From GWE2-40-63 sp050179685 (GTDB taxonomy: Bacteria; Bacteroidota; Bacteroidia; Bacteroidales; SZUA-534), in the NCBI GenBank assembly GCA_050179685.1, contig JBFXEW010000006.1:152844-216843 (forward strand): a stretch of 64,000 nt of DNA, given 5' to 3'. The first letter of the stretch is position 1. Each line of letters begins with the position of its first letter. Made by a program: the position numbers and the translations under genes. Positions 7,505 to 16,067 of this stretch are shown piece after piece. The notes beneath the pieces are model-generated. The model did no database searches and had not been told where the DNA came from. It saw only the letters and a program-made list of their open reading frames with translations.

Positions 7505-9343
7505 TTAATCGATTATTCTTACTGCGCCTTTATCGGCACTGCTAACTAATAGGGCGTAAGCTTTTAATGCTTTTGATACCTGGCGTTCCCGTTTGGGTTT
7601 GTAAGCTTCCTTACCTTTGGCATCTTCTGCTTTTCTCCGTTCAGCCAGTTCCGTTTCACTAATAAGCAATTCAATGCGCCTTTCGGGAATATTAATTTCA
7701 ATGGGGTCACCGTCGTGAATCAGGGAAATGGTTCCTCCGGCCGCGGCTTCGGGCGATACGTGTCCGATGGACAAGCCGGAAGTTCCGCCAGAGAATCGTC
7801 CGTCGGTTAATAAGGCACAGGCTTTTCCCAGACCTTTCGATTTCAGGTACGAAGTTGGATACAACATTTCCTGCATGCCCGGACCTCCTTTTGGACCTTC
7901 GTAGCGAATAACGACTACATCGTTAGGTTTAATTTTGTTGTTTAAAATTCCGTGTACCGCATCATCCTGCGAATCAAATACTTTGGCTTTTCCGTTAAAT
8001 TTTAGAATTGATTCATCAACACCCGCTGTTTTTACAATGCAACCATCAGCGGCAATGTTTCCATACAGCACAGCCAAACCGCCATCTTTTGAATAAGCGT
8101 GTTCGTAGTCGCGGATACATCCCTGGCTGCGATCAGTATCGAGGGTTTTAAACCGCGCTGTTTGCGAACCCATAACCAGGTTTTGTCCGCTATGTGCCGG
8201 AGCCGACGAATACAACTCCAGTGCTTCCGTTTCCGGATTAGTTTTGGTAATATCGTAAAAATCCAGCGCTTCTTTTAAGGTAAATCCGTCGATGCGTTTC
8301 ACCGTAAGGTCCAGCATATGGGCTTTTCCCAGTTCATTCAGTATGCCTAAAATTCCTCCGGCACGGTTTACATCTTCGATATGATAATCGGAATTCGGCG
8401 ATACCTTACACAGATTGGGTGTTTTACGCGACAGTTCATCAATGTCTTTCATGGTAAAATCGACTTGGGCTTCGTGGGCAATGGCCAGAATATGCAAAAC
8501 GGTATTCGACGAACCGCCCATGGCAATATCCAGACGCATGGCATTCATAAAAGCCTGGCGCGAAGCAATATTCCTTGGAAGGACAGAATCGTCACCCTCA
8601 TGGTAATACCTTTTGGTGATTTCGACCACTTGTTTGGCGGCTTTTTTAAACAAATCGAGGCGTGTGGCGTGCGTGGCTACAATGGTTCCGTTTCCCGGAA
8701 GGGCAAGTCCCAAAGCTTCGTTCAGACAGTTCATGGAGTTAGCCGTGAACATGCCGGAGCACGATCCACAGGTTGGACAGGCATTTTTTTCAATCCCATC
8801 CAATTCTGCTGCCGGAGTAGTTTCGTCGGCACCTTTTACAATGGCATCGACCAAATCGTATTTTTTATTATTGAAAATCCCTGCCTCCATTGGTCCGCCC
8901 GAAACAAAAACTGTGGGAATATTCAATCGCATGGCAGCCATTAGCATGCCGGGCGTAATTTTGTCGCAGTTACTAATGCAAATCATGGCATCGGCTTTAT
9001 GACCGTTTACCATGTATTCTACGCTGTCGGCAATTATTTCGCGCGAGGGCAGCGAGTACAACATGCCGTCGTGACCCATGGCTATGCCATCGTCAATGGC
9101 AATGGTGTTAAATTCGGCAGCAAAACACCCTTCGGCTTCAATCCAATGTTTTACCTGCTGGCCAATGTCTTTTAAATGGGCATGTCCGGGAACAAACTGG
9201 GTAAATGAGTTAACAACGGCAATTACCGGAGCTTTAAATTGGTTCTCCTTCATGCCATTGGCGCGCCATAAGGCACGGGCTCCGGCCATTTTTGGTCCTA
9301 CTTTGGTTATGTTGCTTCGTAATGAATGTGTTTTATTTTCCAT
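7505..9343 (-). CDS. ilvD: Dihydroxy-acid dehydratase
   Basis: An Fe-S enzyme that dehydrates 2,3-dihydroxy-3-methylbutanoate or -pentanoate to the 2-oxo acids in Val and Ile synthesis. The 612-residue length is typical. Cluster and metal motifs are visible: ISNCDKITPGM, then ACPTCGSCSGMFTANSMN, and C-terminal TDGRFSGGTSGLSIGH. It is the first structural gene of the operon. The start codon lies only about 10 bases after the T-run of a terminator hairpin in the leader, so expression depends on read-through of that attenuator. Confidence 0.97.
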   Translation of the reverse strand: MENKTHSLRSNITKVGPKMAGARALWRANGMKENQFKAPVIAVVNSFTQFVPGHAHLKDIGQQVKHWIEAEGCFAAEFNTIAIDDGIAMGHDGMLYSLPSREIIADSVEYMVNGHKADAMICISNCDKITPGMLMAAMRLNIPTVFVSGGPMEAGIFNNKKYDLVDAIVKGADETTPAAELDGIEKNACPTCGSCSGMFTANSMNCLNEALGLALPGNGTIVATHATRLDLFKKAAKQVVEITKRYYHEGDDSVLPRNIASRQAFMNAMRLDIAMGGSSNTVLHILAIAHEAQVDFTMKDIDELSRKTPNLCKVSPNSDYHIEDVNRAGGILGILNELGKAHMLDLTVKRIDGFTLKEALDFYDITKTNPETEALELYSSAPAHSGQNLVMGSQTARFKTLDTDRSQGCIRDYEHAYSKDGGLAVLYGNIAADGCIVKTAGVDESILKFNGKAKVFDSQDDAVHGILNNKIKPNDVVVIRYEGPKGGPGMQEMLYPTSYLKSKGLGKACALLTDGRFSGGTSGLSIGHVSPEAAAGGTISLIHDGDPIEINIPERRIELLISETELAERRKAEDAKGKEAYKPKRERQVSKALKAYALLVSSADKGAVRIID

Positions 9344-9352
9344 AAACTGTTT

Positions 9353-9384
9353 AAAAAAAGCCCTTCCGTTATAATCAGAAGGGC
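9353..9384 (-). terminator. ilv leader attenuator terminator
   Basis: Read on the minus strand, GCCCTTC (9384-9378) pairs with GAAGGGC (9366-9360), extended by a U-G and a G-C pair to a 9-bp stem with a 7-base loop. Seven T residues follow at 9359-9353. It lies between the leader-peptide stop and the ilvD start codon. The 5' arm GCCCTT can instead pair with GGGGGC (9423-9418), which overlaps the last codons of the leader peptide. That gives a mutually exclusive antiterminator (inference). Confidence 0.85.
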
Positions 9385-9412
9385 CAAACGCTACAATTAA
9401 TTTATATTACGC

Positions 9413-9481
9413 TTATAGCCCCCGGGTTTTGCTAATGACCACCAGAATTACAACAAGTACTATAAGGCTTTTATATTTCAT
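9413..9481 (-). CDS. ilvL: ilv operon leader peptide
   Basis: A 22-codon reading frame whose core is SLIVLVVILVVIS: eleven consecutive Leu, Ile or Val codons in a peptide of 22. It ends with the codons for KTRGL and TAA, 28 bases before the attenuator hairpin. The position (upstream of ilvD-B-N-C) and composition are those of a branched-chain amino acid attenuation leader. Ribosome stalling at the Ile/Leu/Val run would leave the following GGGGGC free to pair with the terminator's 5' arm. Normal translation to the stop would cover it and allow termination. Too short for standard gene callers. The name follows the enterobacterial functional analogue, not homology. Confidence 0.85.
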   Translation of the reverse strand: MKYKSLIVLVVILVVISKTRGL

Positions 9482-9561
9482 AAGAATGCTTTGCAATTAA
9501 AAAAAATCAAATTGTTATTATAAGGTTATTAAAAACAACAAAGTATAAGTATTTGACGCAA

Positions 9562-9569
9562 CAAACCTA
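9562..9569 (-). promoter_or_regulatory. Candidate -7 element of the ilv operon promoter
   Basis: TAGGTTTG on the minus strand matches the Bacteroidota -7 consensus TAnnTTTG and lies about 80 bases upstream of the leader-peptide start. No good TTTG -33 box is visible at the expected spacing, so this is tentative. Confidence 0.35.
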
Positions 9570-10010
9570 AAAATAAAAATTATTAGAAGCGAATGAAAAA
9601 TGATTTGTCAATACAACAGTCACAAGAGGCTTCTGTTAATTATTGTATTTGTAAGCCATTGACAATTAAACAAAAAGACAAGCTAGGAACTACAATGCCC
9701 AAGTTTAAAATGGAAGATGTTTTTTATTACAGAAGATCGGCGATCCATTGCATTTGCAGCGACAAAGTCCGCTCAAATCGAATATCATAAATCAGTTCTA
9801 TTTGAGTTTTTAATTATAGATTTTCGATTAACGATTGCTGATTTCAGATTTTTAGTCAACTTTTATAGAAGTGGTGGTTATTAATCGCCGGGCTCCTGTC
9901 CGAAAATAGAATTTAAAACCGACAAGCCTGCCCGAAGATAAGTAAGGGCGGTCGGTGATTTGATTTCCTATCTTTCTTAAAAAAACTATTTTAATCTTAC
10001 ATACAATTGC
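9570..10010. other. Intergenic stretch between ilv leader and valS
   Basis: No gene is supported here. An imperfect hairpin (9919-9957) is formed by ACCGAC with GTCGGT and by GCCC with GGGC, with an asymmetric bulge. It lacks a clean T-run and could be a degraded terminator or a structured leader element of valS. Confidence 0.35.
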
Positions 10011-10018
10011 TATTTTTG
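10011..10018 (+). promoter_or_regulatory. Candidate -7 element of the valS promoter
   Basis: TATTTTTG matches the Bacteroidota -7 consensus TAnnTTTG and lies 104 bases before the valS ATG. No clear TTTG -33 box precedes it. Confidence 0.4.
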
Positions 10019-10122
10019 CAAACTGTTTAATTTACAAGATAAAACAAGGGATGTTCTGTTTAAAGGGTTCTTCAAGTCGATGGCCTTAACGGAAGCTTAC
10101 CGATAAAATACCGACAAATAAG

Positions 10123-12765
10123 ATGAGTAAACCAGAAATCGCAACCAAGTATAATCCTGCCAGTGCAGAGGACAAGTGGTATAAGTATTGGATGGAACAA
10201 GGCTATTTTAAATCGCTGCCCGATGAGCGCGAGCCTTACACCATTGTTATTCCGCCACCAAACGTTACCGGAGTCTTGCACATGGGCCACATGCTCAACA
10301 ATACCATCCAGGATATTCTGGTGCGCCGTGCCCGGATGCAGGGAAAAAATGCCTGCTGGGTTCCCGGAACCGACCACGCCAGCATAGCTACCGAAGCTAA
10401 AGTGGTGGCCAAACTCAAAGCCGAGGGCATCGACAAAGCACAGTTAAGCCGCGACGAGTTTATGACCCACGCCTGGGAATGGAAAGAAAAACACGGTGGA
10501 ATTATTCTGGAACAGCTTAAAAAACTAGGCGCTTCGTGCGATTGGGATCGTACCCGCTTTACTATGGACGAGGCTTACTACGAAAGTGTGATTGATACTT
10601 TTATCGATCTTTATAACAAAGGATTGATTTATCGTGGCGTTCGCATGGTAAACTGGGATCCCGAAGCCATGACAGCCGTTTCGGACGAGGAAGTTATTTA
10701 TACCGAAGAACAATCGAAACTATATTATTTACAATACAAAATTGAAGGCGAAGAAGGCTATGTAACCATTGCTACTACGCGTCCGGAAACTATTTTGGGC
10801 GATACCGCGGTTTGTGTAAATCCAGCCGACGTACGCTTTACCCACCTGAAAGGGAAACGGGTTTTGGTACCTTTAATTAACCGTTCCATTCCCATTATCG
10901 AAGACGATTATGTGGACATGGAGTTTGGTACCGGCTGTTTAAAAATTACTCCGGCTCACGACATTAACGACTACGAGATTGGAAATCGGCATAACCTGGA
11001 AAGCATCGATATTTTTAACGATAACGGAACTTTAAGCCCCGCAGCTCAACTTTATGTGGGTAAAGATCGCTTCGAGGTACGCAAACTTATTGTTCCCGAT
11101 CTGGAAAAAGCCGGCAATGTGGTAAAAGTAGAAGATTATACCAATAAAATCGGACGCTCAGAGCGCACCCATGCAGTAATCGAGCCCAAGTTATCGATGC
11201 AGTGGTTCCTGCAAATGGAAGGTTTGGCTAAACCCGCGCTCGAAAATGTATTGAATGATACCGTGCAGTTTCATCCGGCAAAATTTAAGAATGTATACAA
11301 GCATTGGATGGAGAATATCCAGGATTGGTGCATCAGCCGCCAATTATGGTGGGGACAGCGTATTCCTGCGTATTATATTGGAACTACCAACGATTTTGTG
11401 GTTGCTAAAACTGCCAATGAAGCGCTGATATTAGCTCAGGAAAAAACAGGAAACAATAACTTAACCATCGCTGATTTACGTCAGGACGAAGACGTAATGG
11501 ATACCTGGTTTAGCAGCTGGTTATGGCCAATAGCCGTATTCGACGGAGTTCGCAATCCCAACAATAAGGAAGTAAACTATTACAATCCAACCAACGATTT
11601 AGTAACCGGGCACGATATTATTTTCTTCTGGGTAGCCCGTATGGTTATGACCAATTACGAATACCGCAAAACGCCTCCGTTCAAAAATGTATATTTTACC
11701 GGAATGGTGCGCGACAAGCAGGGACGTAAAATGAGTAAACAACTTGGTAATTCGCCCGACCCCATTGAATTGATGAAAAAATACGGTGCCGATGGCGTGC
11801 GTGTGGGCATGTTACTTTGCTCGCCTGCCGGAGGCGATTTGTTGTTCGACGAATCTTTAACTGAACAAGGACGAAATTTTGCCAATAAAATCTGGAATGC
11901 TTTCCGCTTGGTTACCACCTGGGAAGTAGATGCAAATATTTCGCAGCCCGAATCGGCCAAGGTTTCTATCGATTGGTTCAACCATAAAATGAATCAGGCA
12001 TTGGAGCAAATGGACGATCATTTCAGTAAATTCCGCTTGTCGGATGCCTTGATGACGGTTTATCGGTTGTTCTGGGACGATTTCTCGTCGTGGTACCTTG
12101 AGATGATAAAACCGGCTTATCAAATGCCTTGCGATAAAGCTACTTTTGATGCCACTCAGACGATTCTTGAAAAACTATTGAAGATATTGCATCCGTTTAT
12201 GCCTTTTATTACCGAAGAAATTTGGCATACAATGGCTGAACGAAGCGAAAATGAAAGTATCATGATGGCCCCGTGGCCTGCTTTAACTAGCTACGATGCA
12301 GCTTTTGTTGACGCTTTTGAAGATGTTAAAGCGGTAATTACTGAGATTCGAAGCATCCGGAAAGACCGAAATATTTCCTATAAAGAAACCCTGGAGTTGA
12401 TGGTGAATCCGGGTCAGGATGGTTACCAACCGGGTTTTGATTCGGTAATTATTAAGATGGGAAGTTTAAGTGCAATTACTCCGGTTTCGGGCAAAGTGGA
12501 AAATGCGGTGGCTTTTATGGTAAAAACCAGTGAGTTTTTTATTCCGCTGGGCGAAAGCCTCGATGTGGAGGCCGAACTCACAAAACTAGAAGAAGAATTA
12601 AAGTATCAGCAGGGGTTTTTAAAATCGGTAAGGGGAAAACTAAGTAACGAGAAATTTGTGAACGGTGCTCCAGAAAAAGTGGTTGAAATAGAGCGCAAGA
12701 AACAAGCTGATGCCGAAGCCAAAATAAAAGCCATTGAAGAGCAAATTGCGGCTTTAAAAAAGTAA
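10123..12765 (+). CDS. valS: Valine--tRNA ligase
   Basis: Class I aminoacyl-tRNA synthetase charging tRNA-Val. The 880-residue protein has the HIGH-type signature HMGH at 53-56 after PPPNVTGVL, the editing (CP1) domain with TTRPETILGDTAV and AHDINDYEIG, and KMSKQLGNS starting at residue 536. The anticodon-binding domain follows, and the C-terminal coiled-coil arm (about 810-880, Glu/Lys-rich) is typical of ValRS. It neighbours the ilv operon but is divergently transcribed and has no T-box. It ends just before a long inverted-repeat element that probably terminates its transcript. Confidence 0.98.
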   Translation: MSKPEIATKYNPASAEDKWYKYWMEQGYFKSLPDEREPYTIVIPPPNVTGVLHMGHMLNNTIQDILVRRARMQGKNACWVPGTDHASIATEAKVVAKLKAEGIDKAQLSRDEFMTHAWEWKEKHGGIILEQLKKLGASCDWDRTRFTMDEAYYESVIDTFIDLYNKGLIYRGVRMVNWDPEAMTAVSDEEVIYTEEQSKLYYLQYKIEGEEGYVTIATTRPETILGDTAVCVNPADVRFTHLKGKRVLVPLINRSIPIIEDDYVDMEFGTGCLKITPAHDINDYEIGNRHNLESIDIFNDNGTLSPAAQLYVGKDRFEVRKLIVPDLEKAGNVVKVEDYTNKIGRSERTHAVIEPKLSMQWFLQMEGLAKPALENVLNDTVQFHPAKFKNVYKHWMENIQDWCISRQLWWGQRIPAYYIGTTNDFVVAKTANEALILAQEKTGNNNLTIADLRQDEDVMDTWFSSWLWPIAVFDGVRNPNNKEVNYYNPTNDLVTGHDIIFFWVARMVMTNYEYRKTPPFKNVYFTGMVRDKQGRKMSKQLGNSPDPIELMKKYGADGVRVGMLLCSPAGGDLLFDESLTEQGRNFANKIWNAFRLVTTWEVDANISQPESAKVSIDWFNHKMNQALEQMDDHFSKFRLSDALMTVYRLFWDDFSSWYLEMIKPAYQMPCDKATFDATQTILEKLLKILHPFMPFITEEIWHTMAERSENESIMMAPWPALTSYDAAFVDAFEDVKAVITEIRSIRKDRNISYKETLELMVNPGQDGYQPGFDSVIIKMGSLSAITPVSGKVENAVAFMVKTSEFFIPLGESLDVEAELTKLEEELKYQQGFLKSVRGKLSNEKFVNGAPEKVVEIERKKQADAEAKIKAIEEQIAALKK

Positions 12766-12790
12766 TAAGCGAACGTTTAATTTAGAATAA

Positions 12791-12930
12791 AGAGGTTGTC
12801 CAGAAAATCTCTGTGCAACTCAGTGGTACTCTGAGAAACTCGGTGTAATAACTTTAAAACTATGACACAGCGTTTCACTAAGAAAGCACAGAGAAACGCA
12901 GAGACTTTTTGTCTGGACAGCCTCTTTTTT
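12791..12930 (+). repeat. Long imperfect inverted-repeat element ending in a terminator-like T-run
   Basis: AGAGGTTGTCCAGA (12791-12804) is inverted as TCTGGACAGCCTCT (12912-12925) with one G-T pair, followed by six T residues. The inner sequence is also roughly palindromic: CTCTGTG/CTCAGTG/CTCTGAG/CTCGGTG-type words in the left half mirror CACAGCG/CACAGAG/CGCAGAG in the right half. The whole unit of about 135 bp folds back on itself. It sits between the convergent valS and asnB genes and can terminate valS. The degenerate internal words suggest a dispersed MITE-like repeat. Confidence 0.65.
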
Positions 12931-12959
12931 ATTGAAACTACTTTACTTTTAATTATTGC

Positions 12960-14645
12960 CTAAAAGGCAACTTCCTTCGGTTTCTCAGTGCTTTTTGTAT
13001 GCACGTTTACAGCCCGACCCGAGGGTTCGTTCATGTTTTGGAACGAGGCATCCCAGGCCAGCGCATCGGGCGTGCTGCAAGCAACCGACGGAACCGACGG
13101 AACACTTAATGCTGCCGCATCTGAAGGGAAGTGTTCTGAGAAAATACAGCGATAATAGTATTCCTCTTTGGAACCTGGCGTTTGAACCGGGAATTTATAA
13201 CAGGCGTTGGCCAATTGTTCATCGCTTACCTGTTCTTCAACCATGGTTTTCAGGGTGTCAATCCAGCTGTAACCCACACCATCGGAGAATTGCTCTTTTT
13301 GCCTCCAGGCCACCTCGTGCGGAATGTAATCTTCAAATGCTTTGCGCACCAGCCATTTTTCCATGCGTTCAGCCGTAATCATTTTGTCTTTTGGGTTTAG
13401 TCTCATGGCCACATCAATAAACTCCTTATCAAGAAAAGGAACCCGTCCTTCGATTCCCCAGGCAGCCAGCGATTTGTTGGCACGCAGGCAATCGTACTGA
13501 TGCAGTTTGCTTAGTTTGCGAACCGTTTCCTTATGGAATTCTTCGGCATCGGGAGCCTTATGAAAATACAGGTAACCCCCAAACAATTCGTCGGCACCTT
13601 CGCCGCTGAGCACCATCTTTATTCCCATGGCTTTTATGGCACGGGCCATTAAATACATGGGTGTAGATGCACGCACCGTAGTAATATCGTAAGTTTCTAA
13701 TTGGTAAATTACATCGCGCAAAGCGTCGAGGCCTTCCTGAATGGTAAAAACAATTTCGTGATGTACGGTTCCAATGTGTTCGGCCACTTTTTTGGCTGCG
13801 GCTAAATCGGGTGAGCCTTTTAGACCTACGGCAAAAGAGTGCAACTGAGGCCACCACGCTGCCGCCTGATCGTCGGTTTCGATGCGTTTTTGGGCATATT
13901 TTTTTGCCAATGCCGAAGTTACCGAGGAATCCAGTCCGCCCGAAAGCAATACGCCATAAGGAACATCGGACATGAGTTGTCGCTTAACTGCGGCATCCAA
14001 TGCGTCGTGTAAATCTTTTATCGATGTGGTGTTGTTTTTAACTGCATCATAGTCGACCCAATCGCGCTGGTACCATTTTACCAGTTTGCCGTCGGCACTC
14101 GATAAATAATGACCGGGAGGAAAAAGTTCGATGGTTGTGCATATTCCCTCCAAAGCTTTTAGTTCTGAAGCCACAAAGAAAGTCCCGTTTTCGTCGCGGC
14201 CCATATATAAGGGAATTATTCCCATGTGATCGCGGGCAATCAGGTATTCATCTTTAGCCGAATCGTAAAGGGCAAAACCAAATATGCCGTTTAAATCGTC
14301 TAAAAAGTCGGTGCCTTTATCGCGGTAGAGCGCAAGAATTACCTCACAATCCGATTCGGTCTTAAAATTATAGCTGCCTTCAAAGTTTTTTCTCAGGGTT
14401 CGGTGGTTGTATATTTCGCCATTTACCGCCAAAATTACCTTAGCATCTTCACTGTATAAGGGTTGTTTTCCCGAAGTGGGGTCAACAATAGCCAGGCGCT
14501 CGTGGGCTAAGATAGCTTTATCTTCGCAATGAATTCCGCTCCAGTCGGGTCCGCGGTGGCGAACTTTTTTAGCCATTTTTAAAATCCGGGGCCTTAGGTC
14601 TTCAGCTTTTTGCTTTAATTCAAACGCACAAACAATTCCGCACAT
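12960..14645 (-). CDS. asnB: Asparagine synthase B (glutamine-hydrolysing)
   Basis: Makes asparagine from aspartate, ATP and glutamine. The 561-residue protein begins MCGIVCAFE with the nucleophilic Cys2 of the class II glutamine amidotransferase domain (1 to about 190). The synthetase domain carries the PP-loop LSGGLDSSVTSAL and SGEGADELFGGYLYFHKAP. Length matches the E. coli AsnB type. The C-terminal tail (about 520-561) is Ser/Pro/Ala-rich, as commonly seen. Single-gene unit between the pfkA terminator and the shared repeat element. Confidence 0.97.
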   Translation of the reverse strand: MCGIVCAFELKQKAEDLRPRILKMAKKVRHRGPDWSGIHCEDKAILAHERLAIVDPTSGKQPLYSEDAKVILAVNGEIYNHRTLRKNFEGSYNFKTESDCEVILALYRDKGTDFLDDLNGIFGFALYDSAKDEYLIARDHMGIIPLYMGRDENGTFFVASELKALEGICTTIELFPPGHYLSSADGKLVKWYQRDWVDYDAVKNNTTSIKDLHDALDAAVKRQLMSDVPYGVLLSGGLDSSVTSALAKKYAQKRIETDDQAAAWWPQLHSFAVGLKGSPDLAAAKKVAEHIGTVHHEIVFTIQEGLDALRDVIYQLETYDITTVRASTPMYLMARAIKAMGIKMVLSGEGADELFGGYLYFHKAPDAEEFHKETVRKLSKLHQYDCLRANKSLAAWGIEGRVPFLDKEFIDVAMRLNPKDKMITAERMEKWLVRKAFEDYIPHEVAWRQKEQFSDGVGYSWIDTLKTMVEEQVSDEQLANACYKFPVQTPGSKEEYYYRCIFSEHFPSDAAALSVPSVPSVACSTPDALAWDASFQNMNEPSGRAVNVHTKSTEKPKEVAF

Positions 14646-14810
14646 ATATTATAATATTATAGATTAAGAATGAGTTTTGCTATTAAATGATATCAGAACA
14701 CATCTAATAGTTATAAATCGGCACTAAAATAGATATAATAGTTTTCAATTAAAAGCAAAACGGCGAAAAAAATTAACAGATGGTTTAATTGAGCGATTTT
14801 TTGTGAAAAT

Positions 14811-14851
14811 AAAAAAGGGTTCAATTAAAATTTCTTTTAAAAGAACCCTTT
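14811..14851 (-). terminator. Intrinsic terminator of pfkA
   Basis: AAAGGGTTC (14814-14822) and GAACCCTTT (14843-14851) form a 9-bp perfect stem. On the minus strand it is followed by TTTTTTATTTT, 22 bases past the pfkA stop codon. Confidence 0.85.
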
Positions 14852-14872
14852 GATTTAAATGTTTTAGTGCAT

Positions 14873-16015
14873 CTAACTTATATCGCCCAGGCAAGTACCT
14901 ACATCGCGGGCGCTGTCAATCCACGGATGATTGAGTGGAACCAGTTTGGTTTTTCCGGCCACCTGATCCAGGGGAACGGCTTCAGTTCCATCGCCACGTG
15001 CGGCAACCATAACACCAAACTGTTCGTTTTTTATGTAATCGGCACAGGCTGTTCCCAGTCGGGTAGCCAGCAGGCGGTCGGCTGCTGATGGTGTTCCGCC
15101 CCGTTGCAAGTGACCTAATATAGTCACCCGTGCTTCGAGTCGTGTTAAGGTTTCGAGCTGTTGGGCCAAATCCATGGTTCTGCGTGTGGCCTGTTTTTTA
15201 AAGGCCTTTAATTCTGTTTTTATGGCTTGTTTTTTTTCTTTGTCTTCCTCGCTATTCAGCTTTGCTGCCAACAGTTCAATATTGTCGGCCGATTCACGAG
15301 TCATGGCGCCTTCGGCAACAGCCACAATGCTAAAAGGTGAACCATTACGGGCACGGCGCAGGATGGATTCGGCTACCGCTTCAATATGATAGGGAATTTC
15401 GGGAATAAGAATTACGTCGGCACCACCGGCTACTCCGGCTCCCAGAGCCAGCCAGCCGGCACGGTTGCCCATAATTTCGACTACAATAATCCGGTGATGG
15501 CTGTGTGCTGTACTGTGCAGGCGATCAATGGCATCGACGGCTACACCCAGAGCGGTATCAAAACCAAAAGTCATGTCAGTAAGTACCACATCGTTGTCGA
15601 TGGTTTTGGGCAGGGTGATAATATTCAGTCCTTTTTTAACCAGTTCGTAGGCATTTTTCTGGGTTCCGCCGCCACCCAGACAAACCAGGCAGTCGAGGTG
15701 TTGTTTGTAATAGTTTTCAGCAATTACATCGGTCATGTCCATTATTTGCCCGCCGATAGGCATTTTGTGCGGTTTGTCGCGACTGGTTCCCAGTATGGTT
15801 CCACCCAGTGTTAAGATTCCGGAAAGTATTTTTTGGTCGAGACGCATGATACGGTTTTCCATCAATCCGCGAAATCCGTCTTTAAAACCAATTACCTGCA
15901 TGTCGTATTTTCGGATAGCAGCCTTTCCAATTCCACGCAATGCAGCATTTAATCCCGGTGTATCGCCCCCTGATGTTAATAAGCCAATGTGATTTGCCAT
16001 GATGTGTTTTTTCAA
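14873..16015 (-). CDS. pfkA: 6-phosphofructokinase with atypical donor-site residues
   Basis: Phosphorylates fructose 6-phosphate in glycolysis. The 380-residue protein has the PFK signatures TSGGDTPGLN (14-23), PKTIDNDV (136-143, catalytic Asp140) and EIMGNRAGWLA. The donor-site loop reads CLGGGGTQKNA (112-122). The Asp of the classical ATP-PFK GGDGS loop is Gly116, the next residue is Gly117 (as in ATP enzymes), while Lys137 in PKTIDND is the residue usual in pyrophosphate-dependent enzymes. A charged insert at about 255-285 is longer than in E. coli PfkA. ATP versus PPi preference therefore cannot be read off. An alternative start is Met6 (16000). It may share a transcript with the M28 peptidase upstream (52-base gap). 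Confidence 0.9.
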   Translation of the reverse strand: MKKHIMANHIGLLTSGGDTPGLNAALRGIGKAAIRKYDMQVIGFKDGFRGLMENRIMRLDQKILSGILTLGGTILGTSRDKPHKMPIGGQIMDMTDVIAENYYKQHLDCLVCLGGGGTQKNAYELVKKGLNIITLPKTIDNDVVLTDMTFGFDTALGVAVDAIDRLHSTAHSHHRIIVVEIMGNRAGWLALGAGVAGGADVILIPEIPYHIEAVAESILRRARNGSPFSIVAVAEGAMTRESADNIELLAAKLNSEEDKEKKQAIKTELKAFKKQATRRTMDLAQQLETLTRLEARVTILGHLQRGGTPSAADRLLATRLGTACADYIKNEQFGVMVAARGDGTEAVPLDQVAGKTKLVPLNHPWIDSARDVGTCLGDIS

Positions 16016-16067
16016 TTTTGGTTTTCTTGCTTAACAATTCAAAAAACCATAGGGTTTAGGAATAATG

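Noticed and set aside
9593..9790. 65-codon frame between ilv leader and valS
   Set aside because: No family signature, scattered Cys and low-complexity composition; no promoter or coupling supports it.
10011..10122. T-box riboswitch upstream of valS
   Set aside because: No T-box sequence or antiterminator layout is visible, and T-boxes are not typical of this phylum.
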